Assembly: GCA_003260075.1 (NCBI GenBank)
Contig: QLIY01000391.1
Span: 62,001 to 126,000, forward strand
DNA from: Phallusia mammillata
Lineage: Eukaryota; Chordata; Ascidiacea; Phlebobranchia; Ascidiidae
Direction: 5' to 3'
Length of the DNA stretch: 64,000 nt
Part shown: in pieces, positions 1 to 13,300 of the stretch
Layout of the letters: every line of letters begins with the position of its first letter
Position numbering within the stretch: position 1 is the first letter of the stretch
Notes under the pieces: generated by a model
Databases searched by the model: none
The model's input: only the letters and a program-made list of their open reading frames with translations
What the model was told of the DNA's origin: nothing
Position numbers and translations under genes: made by a program

Positions 1-1313
1 TTGTGCAGGTTTTTGAACGTACATTTTTTTGATGTTTTTGCAGTGTATTATCAGTTTGGTTTGTTTGTTTTGTATCGGCGCATAACAATGTGGATTTCTG
101 ATTAGATTTTTTAAAGTATAGTCGTTGTTTGCATGCGCGAGTTAATTACCGTTCTGGTGTCAAATCTGTTTGCAGTGTCGCCAGGTTAGGGTCAGACTAG
201 TAAAACACAGCGACATATGTCTGTTTAAGGGCGCGTCGTTGGCAACAGGCTTCTATAATACCGAGTCTATTTTTAGTAACCGTTCAACATCCAACCTATA
301 ATGCCGCAGTGCACTGGTTTTCAAACCTTTTTTATTCCTTGACCCAATATTTAGTAAAAATCAGTTTGTGGGTCATTGTAGCTAGTAAATTCTGAAAATC
401 TTTATAATAGTTCAGCCACAGGCGATTATGGTAGCTTTTATTACATAACCATTCAAATAGCTCTGCAGTGGTTCACCAAAATGTTTTCATGGCCAACAGT
501 TTTCTAGGCCTTTCGTGTAATAAATGCGGGCCCATTAACCGATGGTCGGTGCAGCAATAAAACTCTCATCTGTCAAACGGAAATATCACATCTACGATTG
601 TCGTCTCATCGCATCATCGATTATCTTTAATTTCGTCCAAGCAACTAGTATTAAAACCCGACACTGGATATTGCTAGTCCTTACGATATTTCACCCCACA
701 AGTCTTGATTATTATACGTAGTAACGTATTGGTGCGTGGCCAGCTGATTGCTGACGTTTTTTAACCAATACATCAACTGCAAACGGTGCAGGTGACGATC
801 GGCACGTATATTCGGTTCTATTCGCGTACTATTGAATTGATTACGGCTTTAGGAACAGTGGAATAGTATATGAAACTGGTCACAGACTAGATGGTGCAGT
901 TGAAAGGTTAAAGTAATTTAATTTAGTTTGGTTGAAGTGCGTACGCAGTACAGAGAAAGGATTTGGGGAATGACGTTGTTCCTGTTTCGCGACAGATGTT
1001 GAATTTGGTTATTCCAGTTCATTGCCGCATTTATTCGAACGCTAACAGGTTTATTGTGCCACATTTAAACGCACCAGATTGAATAATTGATATATGTGCA
1101 GACAAAACACCTGACAGTTTTGTTGTTTTAAATTCAACGCGGATCGACAGATATCTGTTATTCGTCGAGTGATGTCCTGCTTAAATGCATCTGTGATTGG
1201 TTAACTGAAAATTACTTTCTGGTTGTTCTTATATCCTATTTGAGCGGCAATTGGCTGCCACAAGTGTACAGGATCTATTGCTTTTAGCGAAGACACAAAT
1301 CCTGCATGCCAAG
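1..1313. other. Upstream region and 5' flank of NOS
   Basis: No open frame with family similarity was seen. The last 40 nt before the NOS ATG contain two acceptor-like sites, ending TGTACAG near 1271 and TTGCTTTTAG near 1287. A non-coding 5' exon or a spliced leader could join there. No TATA box could be assigned with confidence. Confidence 0.4.
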
Positions 1314-4300
1314 ATGGTACGCGAATCAACATACAACATTTTGCCAAACATTATATCAGTGGTGCTCGTAAAAAGAAAATCTAACGGTCTTGGATTTTTG
1401 GTGAAAGAAAGACGGACAAAGCCATGTGTTGTCGTTTCGGAAATAGTAAAAGGTACGTTTCACGGATAATAAACCTCTGTTTGTTTTTTGCCACGATGTG
1501 AAATGCACAATATAACCCTTATGTGAACCATTGTGGCAAACTTGTAAACTTGTTTTTGTGTAACTTTAACTGTTTGCTGACAGTACAAGTGGTTTCGTGA
1601 CAACATCTAGTCGTTATTAGAGGTTAGTCATTAAGACCTAGGTCAAACGGGCGAGTCTGGGCCTAATATGTTGAACTTCAACTGAACGTGCTTGTATAAT
1701 TTATAAGTGTGTTAGGTTTTTGCAACGTGGGCAACTAAATCACCTCGACCTTGGTTTAGCGGGAGACCAACGAACAAATACCCCTCAAACCGTTTTGGAC
1801 TTTGCGACTCATTTGCCCTCTGACTTGACAACTTTAACTTATGACACTCGCGATATTGGAGAACAATACGTTTAACCTTGCGCAAATACAGTTGGTGGTA
1901 CATTGCGGTTGAGCACTAACAACGAATACAGGAAAATCGCCGAGTCAGGGTGATAAGTTGACGTTTGTTTTAGAAGAGGGTGTTGCAGTTCAATTGCACA
2001 CTTGAATTGCTCAGAACAGGACAAAACAACGCCACTTAACCACAGCCGGGTTATTACGTCAATTCTTCTTTGTTACTGTTCCTTTTGTCAACTCACGTTA
2101 GGAGTCATCCATTTGTGAACCAACATTTGGACTTTGACCTTTTGTCATCAACTTTTTACTGACAAAATACTTTTTTTTCACTTTTATTGGTTGAATGACG
2201 AATAATGATAAAAACCAAGCTAAAATACAGAACAACCATTCAATTATTCCTAGGTCATCGTTTATCACAGGCTGGCGAAGTTAAACCAGCTTTTAAAGCA
2301 TGCCAAACGTAAATTCCACACTAGATATCAGGAAACATCGATATGGATTACATAAATTGAAACCAGTGTCAAATATGGGAGGTCCTTTTTCAAATCCACA
2401 CCAACTAATTCTTACAGCTAAAGACGTTGGATCAATGTGACCCTAAACAAAACTATATGAACTACTTGGCTTGTATAGTTGGTATACCTGTGCTAGGAAA
2501 TTTTAACTTGGCAACATTAAGTCACTTGCTTGTTTGTTTGCGTGTAAAATCGTGAACTACGACAAACAAAAACTCGCACGTAGCTTTCCACGGCGATGTT
2601 TGCTGACGACTCTCGGCGGCGCCTGAAACATTCGCAAAACTCAAAGTTGCTAATGAAGTCCCGCAAATGCTGTGTGAATGTAACAACGTGGTCTTGAGGT
2701 TGTGCCCATTTTTAATAGTTTTATTTACTGACTTGATGCAAAAAGTATGTTATGATCACAAACCGCAGCTATTTTGATTTACATGTCAAAAAAATTGTTA
2801 CGCCAAGTTATGTGTTAGGGGGATTTTAAACAACAAAGGCTTAATAAAATGGGTTGTGGTTTATATACCTTTAACTACGCAAATTCACATCTTTTTTGCT
2901 ATTACCAGAGCAGTAGTTCTGTAATCGCAGCCTATCGTCAAGTTGCCCTTCTCTAAAATTAATAAAAACAGATACAAATATTTTTGGACTGGCTGTTCCC
3001 CATATTTTTAGTTCAAAGGCGCAGCAGTTTTTTAAATGCTGAATCGCTAGGTTTTAAAAAAAATTTTCTACCACTGTAGTGTGTTTATTTTTTTGGATCA
3101 ACGTTTCCCATTAATATAACGTCCTTTAATATGTTTTATTATAAACCCAAAATGCTTAATAACCCTAACCTTAATTTTTTTAACCCGTTTGGGATTCGAT
3201 CAGAGCATAAATTGCTATGATATATGTAAAAAATTATATCGCTTATTCTAATATAATATGAACCCGGATTGTACTCAATCATAAATTGGGCGATGCTTTT
3301 GTTAGCTGAGAATAAACGCCACATTCCCATGCATTTTACCTCCTGCAAAGACAATCCATTCTCAAAAAGACGACATGCAAATAACTATAGAGTTACTTCA
3401 TCTTCTTTTCGACATGCTATTTTAATGGAACGATCTGGTATTTCCAACCACAGCTGCGACAAAGCGGATCAAGGTTTAGGCCAGTGGTTCCCAAACTGTG
3501 GGCCATGGCCCAGTACTAGGTCACCAAGACATTTTCAATGGGCCACAGAGCCATTTGAACAGATTCTACTGTTTTGTTGTACTGTAGATATTTTGCGCTT
3601 TGTTTTGAAAAACATAATATTTGCAAAGAATTCCGAATCTTGTAGCCAAATTAGGAGCATGTATCTCATTAAAAATAAATTGCTAGAAACCATTTCGCCT
3701 ATTTTTGAGATTTTTTGTTTGTGCCCAAATTTACAGCATGTGGTGAGCCACGAATCGCTATTAAACAGACATGGGCCACAGACCAAAAAAGTTTGGGAAC
3801 CCCTGGTTTAGGCCAATACTGCCACCTTTTCAGTTCCAGAAATAGAACCCAAATTTACACGCCACATAACTATGAAAACAACAACTGAACAATGTAAGAG
3901 ATAGATTTTGAAGAGAATATAAGGATTTCCAGACAGTGTATGACACAGTGTAGTCGTACGACACCTTTGCGGTACGCTGTACCAACAACAGCACTTCGAC
4001 CGAAACGGTTAACTTTCTCCACTGCCCAAAATAGATATTTTGGTGAATATAACACACCGTTAGTCGAAATTGGTATCCATCCAAAATTGTGCGTGGTTTC
4101 CGTCTTAACTGTCGAGTAATCGTGACGTTCCTGTTATACCGTATTACTTTTTACTCCCGCTTACGTTCCAACGGCAAGCGTGGCAATTGTTTATTCGGGA
4201 ACAACCTACCCTACTTGCTCTAAACTTTTTTCTTTAAATAAATTAATAGGTTTTTGCAACCTTTTGCACTGCACAACGAAGGGAAGGGTTTTCAAATCAC

Positions 4301-7300
4301 ATTGATAGATAATTAAGTACATTTTTCGCCACCCATAAGTTGTTTTTGTTATCGTTGTGTGACTGACTCAAATATTCGTCAATTATAATGAACACATTTG
4401 CCGTTTAATTGCAAACAAATAGAAAGACAAACATCTGTGACTTCAATATCTAAAAAACTTGTTAAACGTTAAAATTATAACCAACAACGTTTTATTTGCA
4501 AAGGGGGTTCGGCATACGAAACTGGCCTCATCAACGTCGGAGATGCGGTCCTTTCTATAAATCAGGTTGACCTTACCAACTTGCCGTATCGGGAGGCATT
4601 GCAACAACTTCGAAGTATGTATATATGACGTGTCCAAATTTTATTGTAAAAACAATGTTTTCATGGTAAAACCTAACAACAGAAAAACTTCATTCAGTCT
4701 GTATACTATCAACTTAAAACTAGAATCCTCGTTGCTTGGTGGATAAAGAATGAACCTTATGCTTAATAATTCAAGATTATGAAGGTCATTCATCTTAATG
4801 TTTTTCATAAACATAAATTTATTGTTCAATCTTGGAATTTCCTGGAAGTAACGGTTTAAATGAATTTGTAGCCTTAAAATACGGATAGTCAATGACCTTT
4901 ACAAAAACCAGTGCATATGTGATTGTCCCGAAAACTCAACAGCCTTTCAGCCATAAGCGCTTCTTTACGTTAGCACAAACTTAATGTATAAGTGTGACGT
5001 GTGTGTTGTCATTAAGTCTTCGTGATCCATTGAACCAAATCATTGGCTGCGAGACCAACGCCATGGCCAGTGCCTCATATTTGTAAACCACGTTGGGACA
5101 AACTTGTCGCTTATAGCGCTTATGAAAAGCTGTTGCAATATTGAGGTGTTGTTGTGCTATGTGAGTCACGTATAGGTACAAGGTATGATTATGCTTTGCA
5201 CACATATTTGTCTTAGGTAATGTGCTGTAGTGAGGACTGTGGCAAAACAGACGTAGATATATCAGGAATGTAAATGTGCACTTATTGCTTTCGAAAGTAA
5301 CCTCTTGTTGTAGATAAGAGCACTTGTGGGTAAATTTAAGTGATTATACCATTGGCACGACTTTGGGCAAAATACAAGTAAAATTTCAGACAAAAACGTA
5401 AAAGTATGGGCGATAAGTGTGTAAGAAACTTAACAAAATATTAAAGAAGATTATTCCTTAGGTTGTCAGCTTTGAAACAAACTCCTGGGATATAAAATTT
5501 CTTTTTTAAGGAGGGGTGGTCAAATTGATATGATATGTGAGGTGCCGTTTAAAAAGCCCTTTTAGATAAATAATGTCGCCGTTTGCAAAAAACGGGAATG
5601 AAAATACCATCATTCCGATTTAGGTAATTTAGAACGGGAAGTCATTCTTATTCTGGCTTTGGTAAAGGTTTTAGAAAAGGCAACTATCTTAAGGCTGGTG
5701 TCCCGCTAAATACAAAACACAGACAAAATAACAAACATACAATGTAAACCTTACTGAAAGTACAATTGATATAATTTATATTTATAAGTTTAAATGTGTG
5801 TTACTTAACTAGTCTCGACTGATCGACAACATTAAAACTTTCATTTTATTAACAACTACACTACACATTCAATAATAACAATAATTTGACAGTTTCAAAT
5901 GGAAAATGTTTTGTTTTTGTTTTATATCAGCAAAATTGGAATAACATTTCGTTTCTGATTTAGCTAATTGGGAATGAGAAAGACCTTTCGGTTCTGATTT
6001 AACTAAATCAGAATGAAAGTGACAAATCAGTTTTAATTGAGCTAAATCAGAATGACTAGTATTTTTACAAACGGCACCTTTGTAGAAGTATGCTTAAAAC
6101 TTTAAATGGTAATGACAGTTTGGGTTATAAGTCCTGAAGTTGTACCCCCCCCCCGAATGAAAGTGACAAATCAGTTTTAATTGAGCTAAATCAGAATGAC
6201 TAACTTAGTATTTTTACAAACGGCACCTTTGTACAAGTATGCTTAAAACTTTAAATGGTAATGAAAGTTTGGGTTATAAGTCCTGAAGTTGTTGCAATGT
6301 GTATTTTATATTTTGTGCGTGTTTTTCATTTTAGAGGCACATCAGACATGTCAGGCACTTTAGTTTTTCCTTTAAAGTCTAGCGGCCTTTGATGTTGTGT
6401 TTTCAAATCACGTCGGGGTTTTCACTGTTGCGATTTATGGTATTTTGCTGAGTAACTTAGTTAAGCAACGTAGAAGTTAAAGAAGGAAAATGCGCGATCT
6501 GACTACACAAAATTAAGAAATCTAAACGACACCTAAATGATAACAACTGAAACGCAAACAAGTTTTATTAAACGAATGTGTAAAGCCAAAGCAAACGTCC
6601 AGGTATATGTCGTATACGACGCACAAACCCAGGTCTCAGCGTATAAAGCGCGTAGTCTAAGTTAAGTTCTAAATCTATATTGAGTTCTGTGTTTTGGATT
6701 ATAACAGACGCAAATATGCAGTCAAACGACAAAGCGTTATTGTAATTTGGGGCGAAGGTAGTGTCGCTCCGAAAAAAAGGAATTAATTAGTGTACAAGGA
6801 AGGCGGCTATACAAGAAACAGTTTTACGATTGCGCAAGTGATAGGGCGTGTGGTTTAGAAAACGCAACATCCGAGGCCGCTAGTCAGTTAAACTCCGATT
6901 TAGATTTGATGGATTGGTGTTGTGAGTGGCGCGTGGTGCAACAAAACAAGTTTATGACCACAAACATTCGCACATGAATTTTAAATAATTCAACACTGAA
7001 AAGCTGCGAAATCAAATTTTAATGTTTTTATGTCAATGAACTCATAAACTTTGCGATTTACGACAATACGCCTAAAATATGATTGCCTGGGTTTTGCGTT
7101 TACGGTGGTGGTGATATTACGAGAGAAGTTGCTTTTGTCCTATGGCATTCTTCACAATCCGTACATACATTCCTAATGTGCAAACAGATGTTCCTGTAGG
7201 AAGTAAGGCGGTGTTGTTAGTGCAAGGACTAGATGGATATACTACACATCTGCAAACAACTTTTACACAAAACAACAAACCCAGAACGGTTCGAGTGACC

Positions 7301-10300
7301 GAAAAAACATCTAGTGCTGTTGCTGGACAAAGAACGAGAGGTAAGTGGCCCTTCATACCACTTTTCCAGAGTTTATATGTAAATTATTTCGGAGCGTTTA
7401 GTTTTTTTGTGTGATTACTCTATAGCAGAGGCCATAATTGGCACCCGAGGTGATTTTTATGCCACACCACATTATTTTCGACTTAATATTTAAGTACACA
7501 ATGACAAAGTAAAAGCTTTTATGTCGCGTGTTTTTAGTTAAGTGTGATTTAATAGTACCAAAAACACCGATTACACATCCGAATTTGGTTGCTATGTAAT
7601 TACTATTTAAATAAGCCGCTGCAATAGAAAAAAAGGTTGGCACGCTTGGTCATTATAATTTTGTCACAACAGTAAATTGGCACCCGTTGTTTAAAAGGTT
7701 GCCAATCATGGTGCACTGCTCTGTAGGGTTGTCGCTGCCTTCACATTACGTTTTTGGGGGGCCAAGGCAGAATCCGATTACAAAAACCGCTGGTCTGTTC
7801 ACCATGACAAGCAGTGTGTTGCCTTGCATGTCGAAAAAGCTTTAGAAAGAGTCAAGTGGGGATATTCCAACACCAAGTCACGCGAGGCGGGCGGATTGCG
7901 TGGGGGCAAAAAAACGTTTTCATTTCGCACCGCTAATCCACGATGGTCCCTCAACAAATAAGAACTCATAACTTTGCCTGGACTTGACAGCAGTTTCTGT
8001 TTTTAAAAGAATCTTCGTCTCTTTTTATAAGCTGTTTTCGTATGGGGCGAGAAATGATTCAATGGGAACTACCCCTGCAAAAGGGCCTATTGAAAGAGCG
8101 CACACGTTGGTTTTTCAGGTGTTCGGCGAACCGCGTTATCCATTAACTCTGCTGTCGGTGGTGTCAAATCGAAACTCACGCCACAGTTCGAAGGATTTGC
8201 TTTGTTTCATTGCGATGGCAAATAGAAGAAAAAAGGCTAAGGATTTAGGCGTTACCCTATAAGTAGGGGGTTTTCGCAGCAGGGCCACAATCTGGCAAAC
8301 GATTTAAGACAGAAGCGCTTGATAGTTTTGTCGTGTCACACTTTAGGTGAAACAAATGTAAAGCTTGTAAATTGAATTCGTTTTTAGCAAGCTTGTCCTT
8401 ATAGTGGAATTGTACTTTAATTTCGAATTGCGTTAAATAACGCAAGTGACTTTCTGTACATCTAATAAAATAAAAATTTTATTAGTTGCTTTGATACGTT
8501 TTATACTTTTTTTGGAGTAAGATATTTTAACTCTGTAGTTTTTAAACCAAATTCAAAATGTAGGTATGAACTAAAACAATAATATCGTTTCATTATATAA
8601 AATCTGAAGCTTTGTAAATAAGTGTTTAACGTTTGACACTGTGTATGTCATGGGTGTTAAAATATATTCAGCTGTAGCTTGATAAGCAGATTTATACTTT
8701 TAAATGTGAAAATACGCCATTTCAAAACTTTGACACATTCAACATTAACGTGAAATTATGATGCTATTTTCAATCTTTCCTTAACCTTAAAACAACCCTA
8801 CTTTAGTTTACTATTTTGATTTCATTCTAACGAAAAGCAGTTCCCTTCTCTGCAGACGTTACTAAACAACAACCGACACTAGGCAGTAGCAGAGAGGACG
8901 TGGTAATAAAACGGAACGAAAATATGCCGAAGAAAAAGGGCATCGTGAAACCTATAAACGGAGTGGTCAGCCCGTCGAATCAAGGCTGGTCAAAAGCTCC
9001 ACTTAACGAGGTAGCAGAGGAAACAAAAATGAACGGAAAGATGAACGGGTAAGTGATATCATTTTAACTCAGCTTAAAAAGTATAGTTAAGATATTTTTT
9101 AGGTTAAGGTGTTGGTCGTAGATTTGTGTAGTAACTGCAGTGATTTGGTTGCTCTAGTCACGTACCACTAGATTTGTTTGCAGTTTTGCAATAGGCTTAA
9201 CGCAGCTTGGTCATGGTATGGTTGGTCAGGCATGTTTACACAACACAGCGTAGGAAACGCTCGTCACGAGCACTCAGTCGCTGACAATAGTAGTGCAACC
9301 AATTAACACGAATCTGTGACAATAATCTGACCAACAACTTAAAGCAAAAATCTTGTTTTTTAGCATAAATATACACCTGGTGTAATATCAAACACAGGTA
9401 ATGCTATAAATTTCGGGTTATGGCTTGGAAAATGTATGTTTAGTAAACTAAAGATTGCGTAGTTTATGATTATAACCTGTTATGCAACATTTGCGTTGTC
9501 TCAAGTTTAAAACTGGTATAACGGTTTGCATGCTTTGTCCGACTGTATCAAATGCAAGTTAATAAATAAAGTTTTTTAAAGGTGCCCGGTGAGTAATGCG
9601 AGCAAGTTTACAATGGTCAAGAACTGGGAGACGGACAAAGTGCAGAGAGACACTTTGTTTGCCAAAGCCTGCCCGGTATGTGTTTACACTCGAGTAAAAA
9701 ATATCTGAAAATGCCACACATCGTCGGTATGGAGCGATTTAATTAACACAGGAATGGCACTCATAGATTCGTTTTATCGTGTTTAAATTGTGCTCAAAAA
9801 GTGAATTAAATAAGCATTGTGTTTTTCTTCGTGTAACAGGTAAACACTTGCGCGCCGCAGCAATGCAAAGGAAGCGTGATGACCCCAAGCCATATGCTTC
9901 TTGACCCTACAAAGGACAAGAAGACACCTGCTGAAATTAAGGTGCTCGCCGAGTCCTTTATTGAGCAGTACTACGACTCCATGAAAAGGTAATATTTTTG
10001 GGTTTGTTTATCAGTGTTGGTTTAAGCAAGAAACGGTTCATATTTATTCAAACGGGGATCAGTATGCCGTTTGGGGTGAGCAGTTAAAGTAAATATATTT
10101 TACAGGGGTTTGAAAACGTCACGGTGAAATCCGTCGGAATCAGGGGACCTGAAAAAACAAAATTTAAATACACGTCCCCATACATTACGCAACTTTAAAA
10201 TTAAACATCGCCTGACTGCAAATAAAACCCTCAGTAGCAAACTTATGCAAACGTTGACTCTCACCCTAACCCCTGAATGTAAAGGTGACATCGGTTACAC

Positions 10301-13300
10301 ATTGATAAGGTTGCAACGACTTGTCCTAAATTCTGCTTCCTCATCATAACAACATCAATGGGTTTTGAACAATGCCGCTTTTGGATGGCCGTTTCCAGGT
10401 AAAACAATCAAACATCCCCAATCGTTCCTTAAATAGCCGCGCAAATGCTGTTCGTCAATGTGTTACAAAGTCATATAACGGCTCCTCATGAAAGTATCCT
10501 AGGCAATGGCGTTGATAAATTGGTATTGGTTTAGGGGTGGTTCGCCAGCACACAAAGGGAGACTTAACGAAGTTTTGACGTCAATCGACAAAACAGGAAC
10601 ATACGAGCTTACAACGAACGAGCTAATATTCGGTGCCAAAACTGCTTGGAGAAATGCGCCTCGGTGCGTAGGCCGTATACAATGGAACAAGCTACAGGTA
10701 TATTTTATTGTATTGAATATTTCTCGTTAAAGCAGCTTTTTTTACTTGGATGTCGTGCGCAGTTCATCAAGACCGGCGCAGCTCTTTGAACGTGTATGAG
10801 TAATCTTGGGAAAAACCCTAAATGTAGATGCGTTTTAATTAACAAGCTTGGCGTTATGTAAGAGTATTTTTGGAGAGTAACCACCAATTAAAAACCAGTC
10901 GACTTAACGCATAACTTATATAATCTTGGAATAAACATGTTTACAAGGGCGCAGCTGCGTATGTTGAAACAAAATTCCGTTGTTGACTGCCATTCAACTC
11001 GTTTGTGATAACCACAAATTTACCAGACCTTGAAGATCCTATTGTTGCTCGAAAAAACCGTGACTGGCATTTGTTTTGGATCACTTGAGTCTAAAAATCC
11101 AGACAAATATTATGTTTAGACCAGTGGTTCTTAACCTTTTTGGTGCGGTTTCCCATTAAAGTAAATCACCAAGTTCAAATTTCCCCCTCTGTTATTTTTA
11201 TAATAATGTTTTGTGCCAAACATTAACAAAAAAATATTATTCTTTAATCGAAATAATTTTGTGAAGCGATTTGGTCGGGACCTTAAAGGTATACTGCGAT
11301 TTTATTTAGTTTGATAAGTGATTTCTTGAGAAAGTAATATCGTGTGGAATTTTGAAAAATCTCAGGTGCTTGCATTAGTCGTTTCTTGCATCACAATCAA
11401 CAGATCAAATGCATTTATTCGCAGTAACGTCTGTGACGTAACAAACGATGTTTGGATTTTTATGCGCCTTGCAAAACAAGACGTAGTTAATCTTACATGT
11501 TGTTGCGGAAAATATTCAATGGTTAATTTCAACCCACGGGCCCGAGTTTGGTGACTTTTGATTCACATAATTTCCCTCTAAAACAGTGGTTCTTAACCTT
11601 TTTGGTGTGGTTTCCCACTAACGTCAATTATCAACTTCCAATTTCCCGCTCTGTTATGTTTGTAATGATGTTTTGTGCACTACGTTAACAAAAAACATTC
11701 TTTAAATGAAAAAAATGTGTAAAGCGATTTGATCGGGACCATATAGGCTTAGTTCAATCTCATTTAGTTTAAATATTGCTTCTGTGAGAGAGTAAAACTT
11801 TTTGGAATATTGAAGGGTTACCTCTGCTTTCATTAGTCATTTATTGCCTCAAAATCAACAAAGGAAAGGCTTTTATTCGTGCATAATGGCAAAGTCATTG
11901 GAGGTTTTAGTCTTGTCTGTGATGTAACAAACGGCCTTTGGATTTGTGTGTGTCTTGTAAACCTTGGTTAAATCAATCTTACATGTCGTTGCGGAAAATT
12001 TTTAGTAAAGTAACTTTCAACGGTTAATTCAAAGCCGGATTCGACCTTCGGGCCCGAGTTTGGTTTCCTGACTAACATAATTTCCCTTTGAAAACATCAC
12101 CCCCCCCCCTTCCCACTAGTGGGAAATTTCCCACCGGTTAAGAACCACTGCTCTAAAACATTATATTTCCCAAATTTCCCACCGGTTAAGAACCACTGCC
12201 CTAAAGATTATCTTCCTAAAATTTATCCAAATTTACCGGGGGATTTACGCCTAAAAAACGATGATGCTCGAAAATAAAAATTATTGTGCAATTATTTCTC
12301 CCCCCCCCCTCCCACTAGTGGGAAATTTCCCACCGGTTAAGAACCACTGGTTTAGACCCATAACAGTGACTTGCTTTTCGCCCACCCTAGTATTTACAAA
12401 CATTGCGCAGTGACAACAAAGGATTAACACAACATGGTAAATTGTTGGAACTGTTGGGCATAAAGTGTTCGCGTAAATGATCAGTCATTTCAAACAGGTG
12501 TTTTCAAAAATTTGGCTCATACAAATTTTTAGGTTTATGACATGCGTCACGTGACGACAGCGGCAGAAATGTTTGAGGCAATCGTCACGCACATCAAGTT
12601 CGCAACCAACAAAGGAAACATAAGGTAACGTATACTTTTACACCAAAAACAGCAATTATGTGCAGTTTGATTTATTCTGTGGTGTTTGAATAATTCCCCC
12701 CAAAAAATTATAGTAAATAAAAAGTTATTTTGACGGAATGTCTGGCTGACCTTCAAATGACAAAAAAACCTTTAAAATAAAGTGGCTGTATTCTAAAGCA
12801 GAGCTTATAATAAACGAAATTTTTTTTACCCATCATTTATACTTTTGCAACGTTACCCATTGCAAATGGTCCAATTCTAAATAGGCTATGTATTATAATA
12901 CGATTATGTTTTCAAAAACTTTTTGTTTCTTAAAAATTCTCAAAACGCACGTATAGTTTATGAATTGGTATGTGCATTTCCACTTAAGCCCCATGCAGTC
13001 AAGTTTTGCTCACACCTTGTATTTTTCACGTTACTCGTGTTTTTGTGCCCGCACTTGTCATTTCACCAAGCGTGCAACACGCCAGAGTCTAATCGCTGAT
13101 AAAAGCCCTTGTTTCCTTTGAGCAGGTCATGCATCACATTCTTTCCCCCGAGAACCGACGTAAGCACTGAGTTTCGAGTGTGGAACAACCAGCTTATCAG
13201 ATACGCAGGATATCGCCAACCAGACGGTAGCATTATTGGGGACCCTGCCAATGCGGATTTCACCCAGGTTTGCGATTAAGCGGCTTTAGTGAATGTTTAA

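Larger units (their letters stand above)
1314..7340 (+). other. NOS: NOS N-terminal PDZ domain, encoded by exons 1-3
   Basis: The first three exons (1314-1452, 4504-4614, 7188-7340) encode a PDZ fold of the neuronal NOS class. It has a GLGFLVKER carboxylate-binding loop, a [14 protein letters not shown] core and a trailing [13 protein letters not shown] segment like the beta-finger of vertebrate nNOS. In vertebrates this region binds PSD-95 and syntrophin PDZ domains; whether that holds here is inference. Two large introns (3.1 and 2.6 kb) separate these exons, so automated gene models could easily lose them. Confidence 0.9.
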
